Shown: positions 24,089 to 32,783, counted from the first letter of the stretch. The stretch: 64,000 nt of DNA from Nitrospirales bacterium (GCA_022828225.1 JAJEJG010000005.1:62001-126000); one strand, 5' to 3'. Made by a program: numbers and translations. The notes: generated from the letters alone by a model not told the origin.

Positions 24089-25733
24089 CAAGGTCGTCAT
24101 TAAACATTTCAAGAAATTCGCCCACCAGGAATTCGATATTTCTCAGCACCTCGTTGTCGTCGGGCCGAACAACTCCGGGAAGACGACGCTTTTGCAAGCT
24201 ATTGCTGCTTGGGCGGAAATCGCCTATCAATGGTTGGAGAATAATCCGGATCTGGCACGAGAAGAAGACGGAAACTATCCAAGCACCAATCTTAACTTGT
24301 TAACATTCTATTCGGTTCCTCTGGCCGACTTTGAACACCTTTGGACAGACAAGAACATTCGGGAACCTGCATCAGTTTGGTTGCATACTGATCAATGGAA
24401 GATCGGCTTTGAGATCATTTACCACGAAAACGAGTTGTCTTACGTTCGTCCCGCCAAGGAGGTACACGAAAAAGATCTCGAACAGTACATTAAAGATCCG
24501 TTTGTACCAGTCTATATCCCACCCCTCTCGGGGGTAGAGATTAGGGAACCTTCCCTTAATTTAGCTGATGTTCGCCCTGCTTACTTTGCAAGAGCACAGG
24601 CGGGCAGCATACTGCGCAACTTGCTTCTTGCCGTCAACCAAGACACACAAAAATGGGCAGAGTTGCAAAGTGTCATTCAGAACTTTTTCGGTTACAAATT
24701 AGACCCACCAAGTGGAGGTGCACAGATACATGCCCGTTACCGCCATTCGGTAGAAGGCCAATCTTATGACTTAAGCAGTGCGGCAAGTGGTTTTTTGCAA
24801 GTTCTGATGATTTACGCCGCGTTGCTAGCAAAGGAAAAAACACGGGTTTTTCTGATGGATGAGCCTGACGCGCATTTACATCTTTTACTGCAAGATAAAA
24901 TTTATCGTGACTTGTACGATTTTTCTCAAAAAACTCGTTCCCAACTCATAATTGCCACACATTCTGAACGTCTGATAAACGCTGCTGTAGACGCAGATGT
25001 GAATAGTCTGCGCTTATTGGCTGGTCATCTAAAAAAAGTCCCGGACAAACATAAATTGGCAGACACCTTGGAATTGGAAAATGAGGAAATCGTGCTCGCC
25101 CAAACTGAACCGGGAATGTTGTACGCCGAAGGCTCCTCGGACGTTAACATATTAAGGGAGTGGGCGCGGGTTCTGGAGCATCCTTCCTTGCCATTTTTGG
25201 AAAAACCTTTCTGGAAGGAAACAGCATCAAATGCTAAGCCTGCCGTAAAACACTTCTCCACGATGAGATTACTTGTTCCCAATTTTCTAGGAGTAGAATT
25301 GCGTGACAGTGACAACAAAGAGCATCACAATCTACCAGAACCTCCGGAAGGCATGAAGCGCCTGTTTTGGGTCCGTTACGAGATTGAAAGTTATTTACTC
25401 CATCCCATGAGTATAAGTAGGTATGTGGAATCGAAAACGTCACAGGTATTTGCCGAGAAAGCGGAAGCGTATATGAAACAACAACTGCCGCCCGCATGGT
25501 ATGAAAATCCGTTTGAATCCTCCGATTTCTTATTGGACACCAAGGCGAAAAACGTCCTTTCAAACATTTTTCAGGAAGCAGGACTAAATGTAAGAGAATC
25601 AGACTTTTATCAAATTGCCGCGCAAATGAAGAAAGAAGAAATTCATCCGGAAGTGGTCGAAAAACTCAACACAATCTCTGCTCACTTCAACTTGGCAGTC
25701 GACAAAAACGAGGCTGAAGATAGCCGTAAGTAA
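24081..25733 (+). CDS. AAA ATPase with C-terminal Toprim domain (OLD-like nuclease), last gene of the Ubl operon
   Basis: A 550-residue protein from ATG 24081, which overlaps the previous stop by 8 bp; the track start at 24033 is rejected for this reason. The ATPase half has the P-loop GPNNSGKTT (28-36), SAASGFLQVLMIYAALL and Walker B VFLMDEPDAHLH (D260-E261), then IATHSERLI. The C-terminal half has Toprim motifs: LYAEGSSDVNILREWA (E350) and LRDSDN (D409, D411). OLD-family proteins are ATPase-nucleases used in phage defence (P2 Old, Gabija GajA). It ends the Ubl operon and could be the effector, but no experiment is implied. Confidence 0.85.
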   Translation: MIDKVVIKHFKKFAHQEFDISQHLVVVGPNNSGKTTLLQAIAAWAEIAYQWLENNPDLAREEDGNYPSTNLNLLTFYSVPLADFEHLWTDKNIREPASVWLHTDQWKIGFEIIYHENELSYVRPAKEVHEKDLEQYIKDPFVPVYIPPLSGVEIREPSLNLADVRPAYFARAQAGSILRNLLLAVNQDTQKWAELQSVIQNFFGYKLDPPSGGAQIHARYRHSVEGQSYDLSSAASGFLQVLMIYAALLAKEKTRVFLMDEPDAHLHLLLQDKIYRDLYDFSQKTRSQLIIATHSERLINAAVDADVNSLRLLAGHLKKVPDKHKLADTLELENEEIVLAQTEPGMLYAEGSSDVNILREWARVLEHPSLPFLEKPFWKETASNAKPAVKHFSTMRLLVPNFLGVELRDSDNKEHHNLPEPPEGMKRLFWVRYEIESYLLHPMSISRYVESKTSQVFAEKAEAYMKQQLPPAWYENPFESSDFLLDTKAKNVLSNIFQEAGLNVRESDFYQIAAQMKKEEIHPEVVEKLNTISAHFNLAVDKNEAEDSRK

Positions 25734-26108
25734 AACACGAAGCGTTAACGCTTACCAGGTTAGATGCACAAACCGTCACGAAGAACGCATTCGATATTGG
25801 TAGCGGCACCAACCGATGGCTGAGGACACATTCAACAAGGACATTAACTACAGAGCAGAAAACCACGGAGATATGGAAAAACGCGGGGCTTCAGAAAAAC
25901 GAGTCGGGCCTCAAGTTCCCATGAACGAGCAAAAACCACCGGGGGTCAGGCCAGAGGGGAATCCTCGGACCCGAACGAGCCATTCCAATCCAAGCTCCTG
26001 ACGTAGTTTGCTCCATATTTCCAGTCACTTGCTCAACTGATCGATCAAGTGCGGATCTGGACGGTGTGTTTCCGGAAGATGCCCTCACTCTATTGAAAGA
26101 AGTTCGAG
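25734..26108. other. Intergenic region, 375 bp, with a palindrome at its left end
   Basis: A perfect 14-bp palindrome, AAGCGTTAACGCTT, lies at 25740-25753, six bases after the stop of the ATPase gene. It lacks a T-tract, so it is a weak terminator candidate at best. The 61-residue track ORF at 25816 has no motifs or good ribosome site and is not called. Confidence 0.5.
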
Positions 26109-26615
26109 ATGCCAGAAGACGAACGAGACCGCATACGAGACCAACAGGCGAAGCGGTACCGACAGGTGCAGGAACTCAACCAAGAGCCGCTGAACCAAGC
26201 GGCTCTGAAGTGGGTGCGCAAGATCAGCGACCCAGACGGGTGGGCACACCCGCTCAATAGGGAAAGCCAGTACGTCATCCAACTGATGCAATGGGGCTTG
26301 GAGAAGGCGGGGCTGCGCCTGGATGGAGAGAATCCCCGTTACCCCAACCCCGAGCACACCGAGATGTTCCGGACGTATCTCATGGAATTCGACCTCATGC
26401 AGAACCAGCACAAGTTTCTCTGCTTCCTCCAAGGTCCACCGGAGGAACCGATGATCGACGCGGAAAGTCTCCTCAGCGAGGAGGACCCGACGCACGCCGC
26501 GTGGAGGCTGATCGCCGCGCTGGACACACAGTTGAGCAACGATGAGAATTTCTACGAGAGCTACCCGCCGATAAATCCCGTGGCGCATCTCTTGCCCTCT
26601 TGGAACAAAATTTAA
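26109..26615 (+). CDS. Hypothetical protein, 168 residues
   Basis: A hydrophilic, acidic protein without signal peptide or membrane segment. It starts MPEDERDRIRDQQAKRYRQ, likely a coiled coil or helix, and contains LKWVRKISDPDGWAHPLN and FDLMQNQHKFLCFLQGPPEEP. Third codon positions are GC-rich in this frame and not in the opposite 180-residue ORF, which is why I choose this strand. No family is recognised. Confidence 0.6.
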   Translation: MPEDERDRIRDQQAKRYRQVQELNQEPLNQAALKWVRKISDPDGWAHPLNRESQYVIQLMQWGLEKAGLRLDGENPRYPNPEHTEMFRTYLMEFDLMQNQHKFLCFLQGPPEEPMIDAESLLSEEDPTHAAWRLIAALDTQLSNDENFYESYPPINPVAHLLPSWNKI

Positions 26616-26691
26616 AACAGGAACCAACGCAGGAGACGCTATCGTGGGCTTAGCCTCTACCTCCCCTCACACCTCCTTAGTACGGCTACCT

Positions 26692-26727
26692 CCTCACCCT
26701 GCCCTCTCCTACGGTAGGGTGAGGGTT
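26692..26727. repeat. Dispersed palindromic repeat, copy 3
   Basis: CCTCACCCTGCCCTCTCCTA followed by CGGTAGGGTGAGGGTT has the same layout as the copies at 11274 and 60069, with outer arms CCTCACCCT and AGGGTGAGG. Confidence 0.75.
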
Positions 26728-26849
26728 CTATAAGCGTATTTTCACATCAATGACGTAGGCTGTACGGATTTGATCCGTGTCTTCCTTGCATCTGCGATAA
26801 TCCGAGATCAGGACGCCGTTGCGGAACCATGGTTGCGCAATCTGCTGTT

Positions 26850-26871
26850 CATTGTTATATTGAATACAATG
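26850..26871 (+). promoter_or_regulatory. Candidate operator upstream of the VapBC-type pair
   Basis: CATTGT and ACAATG form a 6-bp dyad around TATATTGAAT. It is 33 bp before the antitoxin GTG and fits self-regulation by an AbrB-type antitoxin. Prediction only. Confidence 0.35.
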
Positions 26872-26903
26872 AATTGACAAAAACAATGGAAGGAGGTTGG
26901 TCC

Positions 26904-27146
26904 GTGATCAAGTCAACGTTAACCGATAAATGGCAAACCACCATCCCGGCCGAAGTCCGCAAGGCGCTCCACCTCAAGCCTCGACAGCAACTCATCTATG
27001 AAGTGGTTGACGGTGCCGTTGTGGTGAAGCCCCAACCCGAAACGCTCAAGGATCTGTATGGCTGTCTTGCAAGCGACCGGCCGCCTGCCTCCAAATCCAA
27101 GGAGCGAGCGGCAGCACGCAAGGCAAGGGTTTCGAGATACACATGA
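26904..27146 (+). CDS. AbrB/SpoVT-fold antitoxin (VapB/MazE-like)
   Basis: An 80-residue protein. IKSTLTDKWQTTIPAEVRKALHLKPRQQLIYEVVDGAVVVKP is a swapped-hairpin AbrB domain. GTG at 26904 is chosen over the track start at 26829 because GGAGG lies seven bases upstream and the AbrB domain begins there. The C-terminal part (LKDLYGCLASDRPP, then a basic stretch) should wrap the toxin. Its stop overlaps the PIN gene start (ATGA). Confidence 0.88.
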   Translation: MIKSTLTDKWQTTIPAEVRKALHLKPRQQLIYEVVDGAVVVKPQPETLKDLYGCLASDRPPASKSKERAAARKARVSRYT

Positions 27147-27553
27147 GGAAGTATCTCCTGGACACCAACGTTCTGATCCGCTTCATCCTCGGCGACCATG
27201 CTAAACTCTCCCCGGCAGCCCGGAAACTGTTTGGCGAGGCTTGCGATGGAAAATGTGCGTTGATCCTGACCGAAGTGGCTGTGGCCGAGGCGGTGTGGGT
27301 ACTGCATTCTTTCTACAACATCAAGCGGAACGCGATTACAGAATGGCTGAGCAAGGTCATCCTGAGTGCCGGCGTCCGCTGCATGAAGCGTGACGAAATG
27401 CTTGATGCCTTGAACCGCTTTGCGTCAACAAAGTGCGACTTTCTGGACTGCTATCTGGCTTCCCTGGCTGCGGCCTCCGGCGACCACGTGGCGACCTTTG
27501 ACAAGGACTTTGATCAATTTGACGACGTGAGGCGATGGGAGCCGGAAGCGTGA
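27143..27553 (+). CDS. PIN-domain toxin (VapC-like ribonuclease)
   Basis: A 136-residue PIN nuclease. Acidic residues expected in the metal site are seen in LLDTNVLIRF, the TEVAVAE segment, CDFLDCYLA and TFDKDFDQF. VapC toxins cut specific RNAs, often initiator tRNA, when the antitoxin is lost. It is translationally coupled to the AbrB-type antitoxin by a 4-bp overlap. Confidence 0.9.
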   Translation: MRKYLLDTNVLIRFILGDHAKLSPAARKLFGEACDGKCALILTEVAVAEAVWVLHSFYNIKRNAITEWLSKVILSAGVRCMKRDEMLDALNRFASTKCDFLDCYLASLAAASGDHVATFDKDFDQFDDVRRWEPEA

Positions 27554-27622
27554 AACTGTATGGATCGCGGATGCAAGCGGATGACATTCATGCGCGCCGT
27601 GAATAACATCAAAAACCGTAGG

Positions 27623-27919
27623 TCACTTCTTCGCGCGTTTATAGAACGTCACGAAAAATTTGGCATCCTCAGACAAACGCACATAGTGAACTTCTTCCGG
27701 CAAAATGACGAACGGCTTTTCCGATGAGATGACCGCAACCGGCGTATCTTCTCCTTGTCGGAAAAAGCTGACGGTCCCCGCCTCGACCGTGAGAAGTCCC
27801 CACGTTCCGGCCTGTAACTCATGATGATTCAGGATCTTGTCGGGCACGGTGTCGTTCGTGAATAGAGGGGTCTTGCCAGTGGCCTCTACGTCGTCCGGTA
27901 AAACACGCTCTTGAGTCAT
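27623..27919 (-). CDS. DUF1971 / YeaR-TehB-like cupin-fold protein
   Basis: A 98-residue protein. The pattern LPDDVEATGKTPLFTNDTVPDKILNHHELQAGTWG and the later KPFVILPEEVHYVRLSEDAKFFVTFYK fit the DUF1971 family (the YeaR type, induced by nitrite/nitrate in E. coli). The ATG at 27919 is preferred to 27955. The biochemical role is unknown; a link to nitrogen-oxide stress is plausible in a nitrite oxidiser but is inference. Confidence 0.82.
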   Translation of the reverse strand: MTQERVLPDDVEATGKTPLFTNDTVPDKILNHHELQAGTWGLLTVEAGTVSFFRQGEDTPVAVISSEKPFVILPEEVHYVRLSEDAKFFVTFYKRAKK

Positions 27920-28006
27920 CAGGAAGCCTCCATCTTTATTGCGACAGCGAGACAATGGTACACAGCGTTTACTTCGTACCCTTCGACTTGGCTTCCTTCG
28001 ACAGAC

Positions 28007-28345
28007 TCAGGACAGGCGGGGCAGGCATTGAAACCGGATGCCCCACCAGTCTTCGGTCACGATCTCCGAGCCACCCATGCTCTCGACTACCCGTTGCCGG
28101 CCTTTGGTTTGCCCTTCCTTGAGCACCTCGTACGAGCCTCCACAAAATTCGTCAATCCTGTCAAACGCCTCTTGGCGCTTGGATGTGTACAGGTGTCCGT
28201 CGGTCCCTTTGTACAGATACCGGACAACTCCGGAATCCGGGCTCTCCCGAACCACCTCAACGCCGCCGCCACACCCCGCCAGGAAGGACGCCATCACGAC
28301 GATGAGAGCCATACAGGCTCTTGACCATGTTCCGAAAGTGGGCAT
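28007..28345 (-). CDS. Predicted small lipoprotein
   Basis: The long track ORF (from 28624) is mostly antisense to the rhodanese gene. The ATG at 28345 gives MPTFGTWSRACMALIVVMASFLAGCGGG with lipobox LAGC and a mature part of ~90 residues (VVRYLYKGTDGHLYTSKRQEAF, VTEDWWGIRFQC). An ATG at 28390 is the alternative start. Function unknown. It is divergent from the rhodanese gene. Confidence 0.65.
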   Translation of the reverse strand: MPTFGTWSRACMALIVVMASFLAGCGGGVEVVRESPDSGVVRYLYKGTDGHLYTSKRQEAFDRIDEFCGGSYEVLKEGQTKGRQRVVESMGGSEIVTEDWWGIRFQCLPRLS

Positions 28346-28412
28346 AGGATAGTTTAGGCGCAGGAAGTGGTTCCTGGTTTTCCTCCTCATTTTGTCGACA
28401 CGGAGGTGTTGT

Positions 28413-28841
28413 ATGAAGATCCGGACAATACTCAGCGGTTTCATAGTCCTCTCACTTGCATTGGTTATACTGGGTGGTTCTGTCTCGGCCCAACAAACGT
28501 ATGTGCTGACCGTCCAGGAGTTGAACCGGGGACTCGAAAAAGCCCCGAGCCTCCAGCAGAAAGGGTTCATTCTGATTGACGTCCGCACCGGCGACGAACA
28601 CATGACGGGCTTCATTCCCGGCACCGATTACAATATCGATTTTCGGGAAATCGGCCGTCGCCACACGGAACTCGGTGCCAAACCCGACGATCATATTGTC
28701 GTGTACTGTCAATCCGGTCACCGGAGCAACATCGCCGCGGAAACGCTGGCCGGCCTCGGGTACCAATACGTGTATAACGTCGTGGGCAGCATGAACGCCT
28801 GGGCCGAAGCCGGATATCCGGTCGATTTCCCGGGACGCTGA
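28413..28841 (+). CDS. Secreted rhodanese-domain protein
   Basis: A 142-residue protein from ATG 28413, preceded by GGAGGTGTTGT. A signal peptide (MKIRTILSGFIVLSLALVILGGSVSA) is followed by one rhodanese domain with LIDVRTGDEHMTGFIPG and the active-site loop YCQSGHRS (catalytic Cys). It should act in the periplasm as a sulfurtransferase or thiol carrier. Confidence 0.9.
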   Translation: MKIRTILSGFIVLSLALVILGGSVSAQQTYVLTVQELNRGLEKAPSLQQKGFILIDVRTGDEHMTGFIPGTDYNIDFREIGRRHTELGAKPDDHIVVYCQSGHRSNIAAETLAGLGYQYVYNVVGSMNAWAEAGYPVDFPGR

Positions 28842-28846
28842 ACGTT

Positions 28847-28909
28847 TTGTAGCCGCGCCATCTTATGGCGCTTTCTTCTTGGCCGCATAAGATGCGGCAG
28901 CTACAAATC
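28847..28909. repeat. Imperfect palindromic element between convergent genes
   Basis: TTTGTAGCCGCGCCATCTTATGG and CCGCATAAGATGCGGCAGCTACAAA are near-inverse arms of ~25 bp. The element sits between the stops of the rhodanese and HD-GYP genes and could act as a bidirectional terminator; it looks like a REP-type repeat. Confidence 0.65.
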
Positions 28910-28935
28910 TAATGACGCAGGCATGTTCTGCGGCT

Positions 28936-29775
28936 CTACGACGTCGCTTCTTCCTCCCTGATCTCCGAAAAAATCCGGTCGAACTCCAGGTGCTTGTCCC
29001 GAAAGGCTTCGAGGAGCGCCGGGTCGAAATGCCCGGGTTGGGTACGCGCGTTGCCGTTCAGGATGATGTCGCACGTCTTCTCATGAGAAAAGGCCGGTTT
29101 ATAGGGTCGCACGCTCCGTAGGGCATCATAGGTGTCCCCCAACATGACCATGCGCCCGCCCAAGGGAATAGCCTCGCCTTTCAGGCCTTGCGGATAGCCG
29201 CTGCCGTCCCATCGCTCATGATGCGTGAGGGCGATGTCCCGCGCGGTCTGCAGAAGCAAGGAGGGTGAACCGGCCAACAGATTGGCTCCCAGGATCGGGT
29301 GCCGTTTGACGATCTCCCATTCCTCATCATCCAACGGTCCCTCCTTCTGCATGATCCGGTCGGGAATCCCGACCTTTCCCACGTCATGCATGGGTGCCGC
29401 ATCGAAAATCAATTGCACGTCATCTTCATTGAGGCCGATGACGAGCGCCAGGATTCTGCTGTAGTGACTCAGACGCTGAATGTGCTCGCCGGTTTCTTCG
29501 TCCTTGTACCGGGAGGCCAGGGTCAGGCGGACCACGGTATCCGCATAGGCTTTTTCGAGTTCCCGTGTCTTTTGTTGTTGGGTTGCATAGGCCGCCTTCA
29601 GGTCATGGGCATAGGCCTGCAACTGCTGATTCGTCGTTTCCAGTTTGTGTGTCTTTTTGCGTTCGCGAGACAACAGGGCTTTCAGATCCTTGGCATAGAG
29701 CGCCAATTGCGACTTGGCCGAACGCAGTTGTTTGTTGAGATCATCATCAGCGACGAAATCCTGAGAGAGTTTCAT
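28936..29775 (-). CDS. HD-GYP phosphodiesterase with N-terminal coiled coil
   Basis: A 279-residue protein. Residues ~10-90 are a coiled coil ([26 protein letters not shown]). The HD-GYP domain follows: DAAPMHDVGKVGIPDRIM, LTHHERWDGSGYPQGLKGEAIPL and DTYDALRSVRPYKPAFSH. The domain hydrolyses cyclic-di-GMP. It lacks its own receiver domain; a single-domain response regulator is encoded just upstream on the same strand and may partner with it. Confidence 0.9.
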   Translation of the reverse strand: MKLSQDFVADDDLNKQLRSAKSQLALYAKDLKALLSRERKKTHKLETTNQQLQAYAHDLKAAYATQQQKTRELEKAYADTVVRLTLASRYKDEETGEHIQRLSHYSRILALVIGLNEDDVQLIFDAAPMHDVGKVGIPDRIMQKEGPLDDEEWEIVKRHPILGANLLAGSPSLLLQTARDIALTHHERWDGSGYPQGLKGEAIPLGGRMVMLGDTYDALRSVRPYKPAFSHEKTCDIILNGNARTQPGHFDPALLEAFRDKHLEFDRIFSEIREEEATS

Positions 29776-29810
29776 CGGCAACCAAAGGCTAAATCGTGCG
29801 CGTCCAAGTG

Positions 29811-29892
29811 GTCATCCTGAGCGAAGCGAAGGATCTCGTAGTTATGGCGCTAGGTTGGTGAGTGAGAGATTCCTCGCTTCGCTCGGAATGAC
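29811..29892. repeat. Dispersed inverted repeat (GTCATCCTGAGCGAAGCG type)
   Basis: GTCATCCTGAGCGAAGCGAA at the left and TCGCTTCGCTCGGAATGAC at the right form an 82-bp inverted element. A half copy with the same right arm is at 33664-33690. Confidence 0.7.
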
Positions 29893-29945
29893 AAATTGTG
29901 TTTATTTTCGTATCAACGACCAGCGGATTCATTGGCTTACATTGA

Positions 29946-30317
29946 CTATGGCGTTCGGTCGAGCGCCTGCCGGACGGTTTCGAGTAATTGCAAGGGACTG
30001 AAGGGTTTAACGAGATAGGCAAAGACCTCCGGCGCCGGCTCGCCATCTTTCGCCACGGGCGGATCCAGGGCCGTCAGGAGAATCAGAGGAATATGCCCGA
30101 TGGCCGAATCAGCCAGCACGGTCTCGGCCACGGCAAGACCGTCGAGTTTGGGCATCATCCGATCCAGGATCACCACGTCAGGTTGTTCCTGCCGGACCAG
30201 GTGCAAGGCCGTTTCCCCGTCCGAAGCTTCCAGGATGCGATAGGCCGGATCCTCCAAGGTGGTTTGCAGCAACAACCGGAGGTCGGGGTCATCATCCGCA
30301 ATGAGAAGTGTTTTCAT
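29946..30317 (-). CDS. Single-domain response regulator (CheY-like)
   Basis: A 123-residue receiver domain. DDDPDLRLLL gives the acidic pocket, VVILDRMMPKLDG the phospho-acceptor Asp, LLTALD the conserved Thr and LVKPFSP the Lys. No output domain is present. The ATG at 30317 is used rather than 30368. It precedes the HD-GYP gene on the same strand, separated by 170 bp holding a repeat. Confidence 0.9.
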   Translation of the reverse strand: MKTLLIADDDPDLRLLLQTTLEDPAYRILEASDGETALHLVRQEQPDVVILDRMMPKLDGLAVAETVLADSAIGHIPLILLTALDPPVAKDGEPAPEVFAYLVKPFSPLQLLETVRQALDRTP

Positions 30318-30367
30318 CGCCTCACGACTCTCCTTCCCGGCCGGTCCGCGCAGAGCACGGATCGGCA

Positions 30368-31249
30368 TCAGCCTCCGTCAAACACCGGGTCTTCTGTTTC
30401 GCCTTCGCCTTCGTTATCGGATGCGACAGCGGAGGCCGACCCTGCAGGGCCATCACCTTTTTCCAGACGACGGGCCACGGTGATGAACCCCGAATGGGCG
30501 ATCATCCGCAAATCCGGCCGGACGCTACACCCGTCGATGTTCCACTGGCGCACGAGGGATTCGAAGGTCTCGATCAGGCCGAAGGCTCTCGTCCGTTGCA
30601 GGGCCTCCACCGTCTGAACCACTTGGGGCACCGTCGGGACAAAGCTCAGATAAATGCCGCCGGCCCGGAGGGCTGCCGGCACGTGGGGCACCACGTTCCA
30701 GGGTTCCGGCAGATCCAGGATTACCCGGTCGAAGACGTGGGGTGTGCCGTCCGCGTCCCAGTTGATCCCTTCATGGGCATCGCGCTGCACCAAATGGAAG
30801 TTGGCCGCGGGACCCAGGAAGCGCTCGATATTCTTCATCGCGGTTCGCGCGAAATCTTCCCGTCGCTCAAAGCTCACGACCTGCCCGCGGTCGCCCACCG
30901 CGCGCAGCAAACCCAGCGTCAACGCCGCGGAGCCGACCCCCGCTTCAAATACCGAGGCCCCCGGGTACACGTCGGCCCACATGAGGATCATGGCGATGTC
31001 CTTGGGGTACAGGACTTGCGCGCCCCGCGGCATCTTCAGCGTGTATTCCGCCAAAGTAGGCCGCAAGGCGATCATGGTCTTTCCCCCTGAAAGACGAACC
31101 ATGGTCCCGTCAGGCTGTCCGATGAGGTCGTCATGCGGAATGGTTTGCCCGCTGTGCTGAAACCGATCGCCGGCTTTGAGCGTAAGGGCATACTGCCGCC
31201 CTTTTTTATCGACCAGATGGACGCGTTGACCTGGTTGAAACGTGGGCAT
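30368..31249 (-). CDS. trmI: tRNA (adenine58-N1)-methyltransferase TrmI
   Basis: A 293-residue SAM methyltransferase. The N-terminal beta domain (QPGQRVHLVDKKGRQYALTLKAGDRFQHSG) and the Rossmann part (VFEAGVGSAALTLGLLRAVGDRGQVVSFERRED, FDRVILDLPEPWN) match the TrmI family, which methylates A58 in the T-loop of tRNA. The last ~25 residues (GSASAVASDNEGEGETEDP) are an acidic tail. The ATG at 31249 is used because the family begins with this segment. Confidence 0.92.
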   Translation of the reverse strand: MPTFQPGQRVHLVDKKGRQYALTLKAGDRFQHSGQTIPHDDLIGQPDGTMVRLSGGKTMIALRPTLAEYTLKMPRGAQVLYPKDIAMILMWADVYPGASVFEAGVGSAALTLGLLRAVGDRGQVVSFERREDFARTAMKNIERFLGPAANFHLVQRDAHEGINWDADGTPHVFDRVILDLPEPWNVVPHVPAALRAGGIYLSFVPTVPQVVQTVEALQRTRAFGLIETFESLVRQWNIDGCSVRPDLRMIAHSGFITVARRLEKGDGPAGSASAVASDNEGEGETEDPVFDGG

Positions 31250-31385
31250 GGCTCGCATTCTAGGAGCCTGCCCACGGGGTTGCAACTTCCACCGCGTGAC
31301 TCCCCGACCATGAGCCCACCTCCCATGCCGCCCCTCCCGAGAGTTGTTCTCGCCATGAAATAATTATTGCCTTACTGATCTAATA

Positions 31386-31401
31386 CTAGTATATTTACTA
31401 G
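31386..31401. promoter_or_regulatory. Palindrome CTAGTA-TATT-TACTAG upstream of the TbpB-like gene
   Basis: A perfect 6-bp dyad with a 4-bp centre in an AT-rich stretch ~65 bp before the ATG at 31467. It could be an operator. A Fur-like site was considered, but the sequence does not match the classic Fur box. Confidence 0.35.
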
Positions 31402-31466
31402 ATTGATCGGTCATTTATTTGACTGCCTTATCTATTCCAACTTTTCAGAAAGTAAGGAGATACAAC

Positions 31467-32783
31467 ATGAACCTTCAACGCTTGATCGGCACGTTGGTTA
31501 CGATGACCACCCTGGCCTTGGCCGGATGCGGCGGGGGAAGTGGCGGGAGCGGCGGCGGGATGGCCGGAATGATGGATCCACCTGCCCAACAGCCGCCTGC
31601 TCAGCAACCGGGAAGTGGCTCGACACCGTCTGTATCGGTGTTTGATGACTTGAATGTCGATCAGATGACTGCGGATAACATCGTGACAGCGATCGGAAAA
31701 GCTGCCGAGGCCACGCCCCGCGCAGGCAGCGTCACGTAATCTTCGAATGTAGACAGCAGCAACGTCACACTCGACCGAGTGGAAGTGACCGCAGAGTACG
31801 GGGCCAGCCAACACAATTTCTCCGTGAGTAACGGAACGGAATGGTCGATCGGTATGGGTGAAGGGAATCCTAGCCGGATATCGGACACTACTCCTCCCTT
31901 TAAAGGTTCCGAATTGAGCAAACGCGTCAGCGGCGGCACGGTGTATGTCAATGCCTACTCGGATATTGAAGCGCCGGAAACTGTGGGAGGAGGCACCGCT
32001 GGCAGCGTGGGGAGCGTTCTGTCTGTAGGCCAATCCGTCAGCTATGCAGGAGGCGGGAATTCTTTCACCTTTATGGTCCGACAAGATGGATTTGGCTGTA
32101 TTGGTAGCAGCATTTGTGCTGGTCAAAGCCTCAACATAAATAACTTCCAAGCTAGAAGGAATTCTGATGGGAATTGGGAAATCCTAGCCCTACCGGCTGG
32201 TGTTATGTCTGTTGGCGGCGGGACGACGATGATGACGCCAGACACAGACTATCTGGCAGGTGGGGTTTGGCTGTTCGTTCCAGACAATGCGACCAGAGCC
32301 GCCGATTACGTATTCGGCGCATTTGTAGATGGCAGCGATCCCTTCGATCAGACTAATTTGGTGGCTCTTCAGGGTACGGCAACCTATGAGGGTGCTGCGA
32401 CCGGTGTGTATTCGGAGAAGACGGCTGAGTCCACCAGTATCGGTTTCTTCGATGGCGCCGTCGAGTTGACGGCCGACTTCGGCGATGCAAGCGGACTAGG
32501 AACGATCAGCGGCTCGATTACCGATTTCGAAGTGGATGGCGAAAACAGAGATGGCACGTTGAACTTGGGAACGGCCACGCTCGGATCGCAAAACAACGGC
32601 TTCTTCGAAGGTGCGGTGACGGGGTCCGACAACGAGTACAGCTACGTCGGCAACTGGGGCGGCCAATTTTTCGGAAACGGAGAATCTGACGGCAGACCGG
32701 GATCGGTTGGCGGAACGTTCGGCGGATCCTCAACGGATGATGTTATAAACTTCGTCGGCGCCTTCGGCGCGTATAAGCAGTAG
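31467..32783 (+). pseudogene. TbpB-like surface lipoprotein gene interrupted by an in-frame TAA
   Basis: The track gives two ORFs, 31419-31739 and 31779-32783, in the same frame. Read through the TAA at 31737-31739 they make one protein of ~438 residues. The N-terminus is a lipoprotein signal (MNLQRLIGTLVTMTTLALAGCGGG) with a Gly/Met/Pro/Gln-rich linker. The C-terminal half has GTISGSITDFEVDG, GFFEGAVTG and GSVGGTFGGSSTDDVINFVGAFGAYKQ, the beta-barrel end of transferrin-binding-protein-B-like lipoproteins. CAA to TAA is a single change, so this is either a recent nonsense mutation, a sequencing error or a readthrough case. AAGGAGA precedes the ATG at 31467. Confidence 0.75.

Noticed and set aside
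12174-25733. Whole island as an intact prophage or integrative element
   Set aside because: No integrase, structural phage genes or conjugation genes are present in the window; only the tRNA footprint and defence genes are seen.
25816-26001. 61-residue plus ORF in the gap after the ATPase gene
   Set aside because: No ribosome site, no motifs, ends in unrelated codon use; treated as chance.
26085-26627. 180-residue minus ORF
   Set aside because: The plus frame (26109-26615) has better third-position GC and a normal composition.
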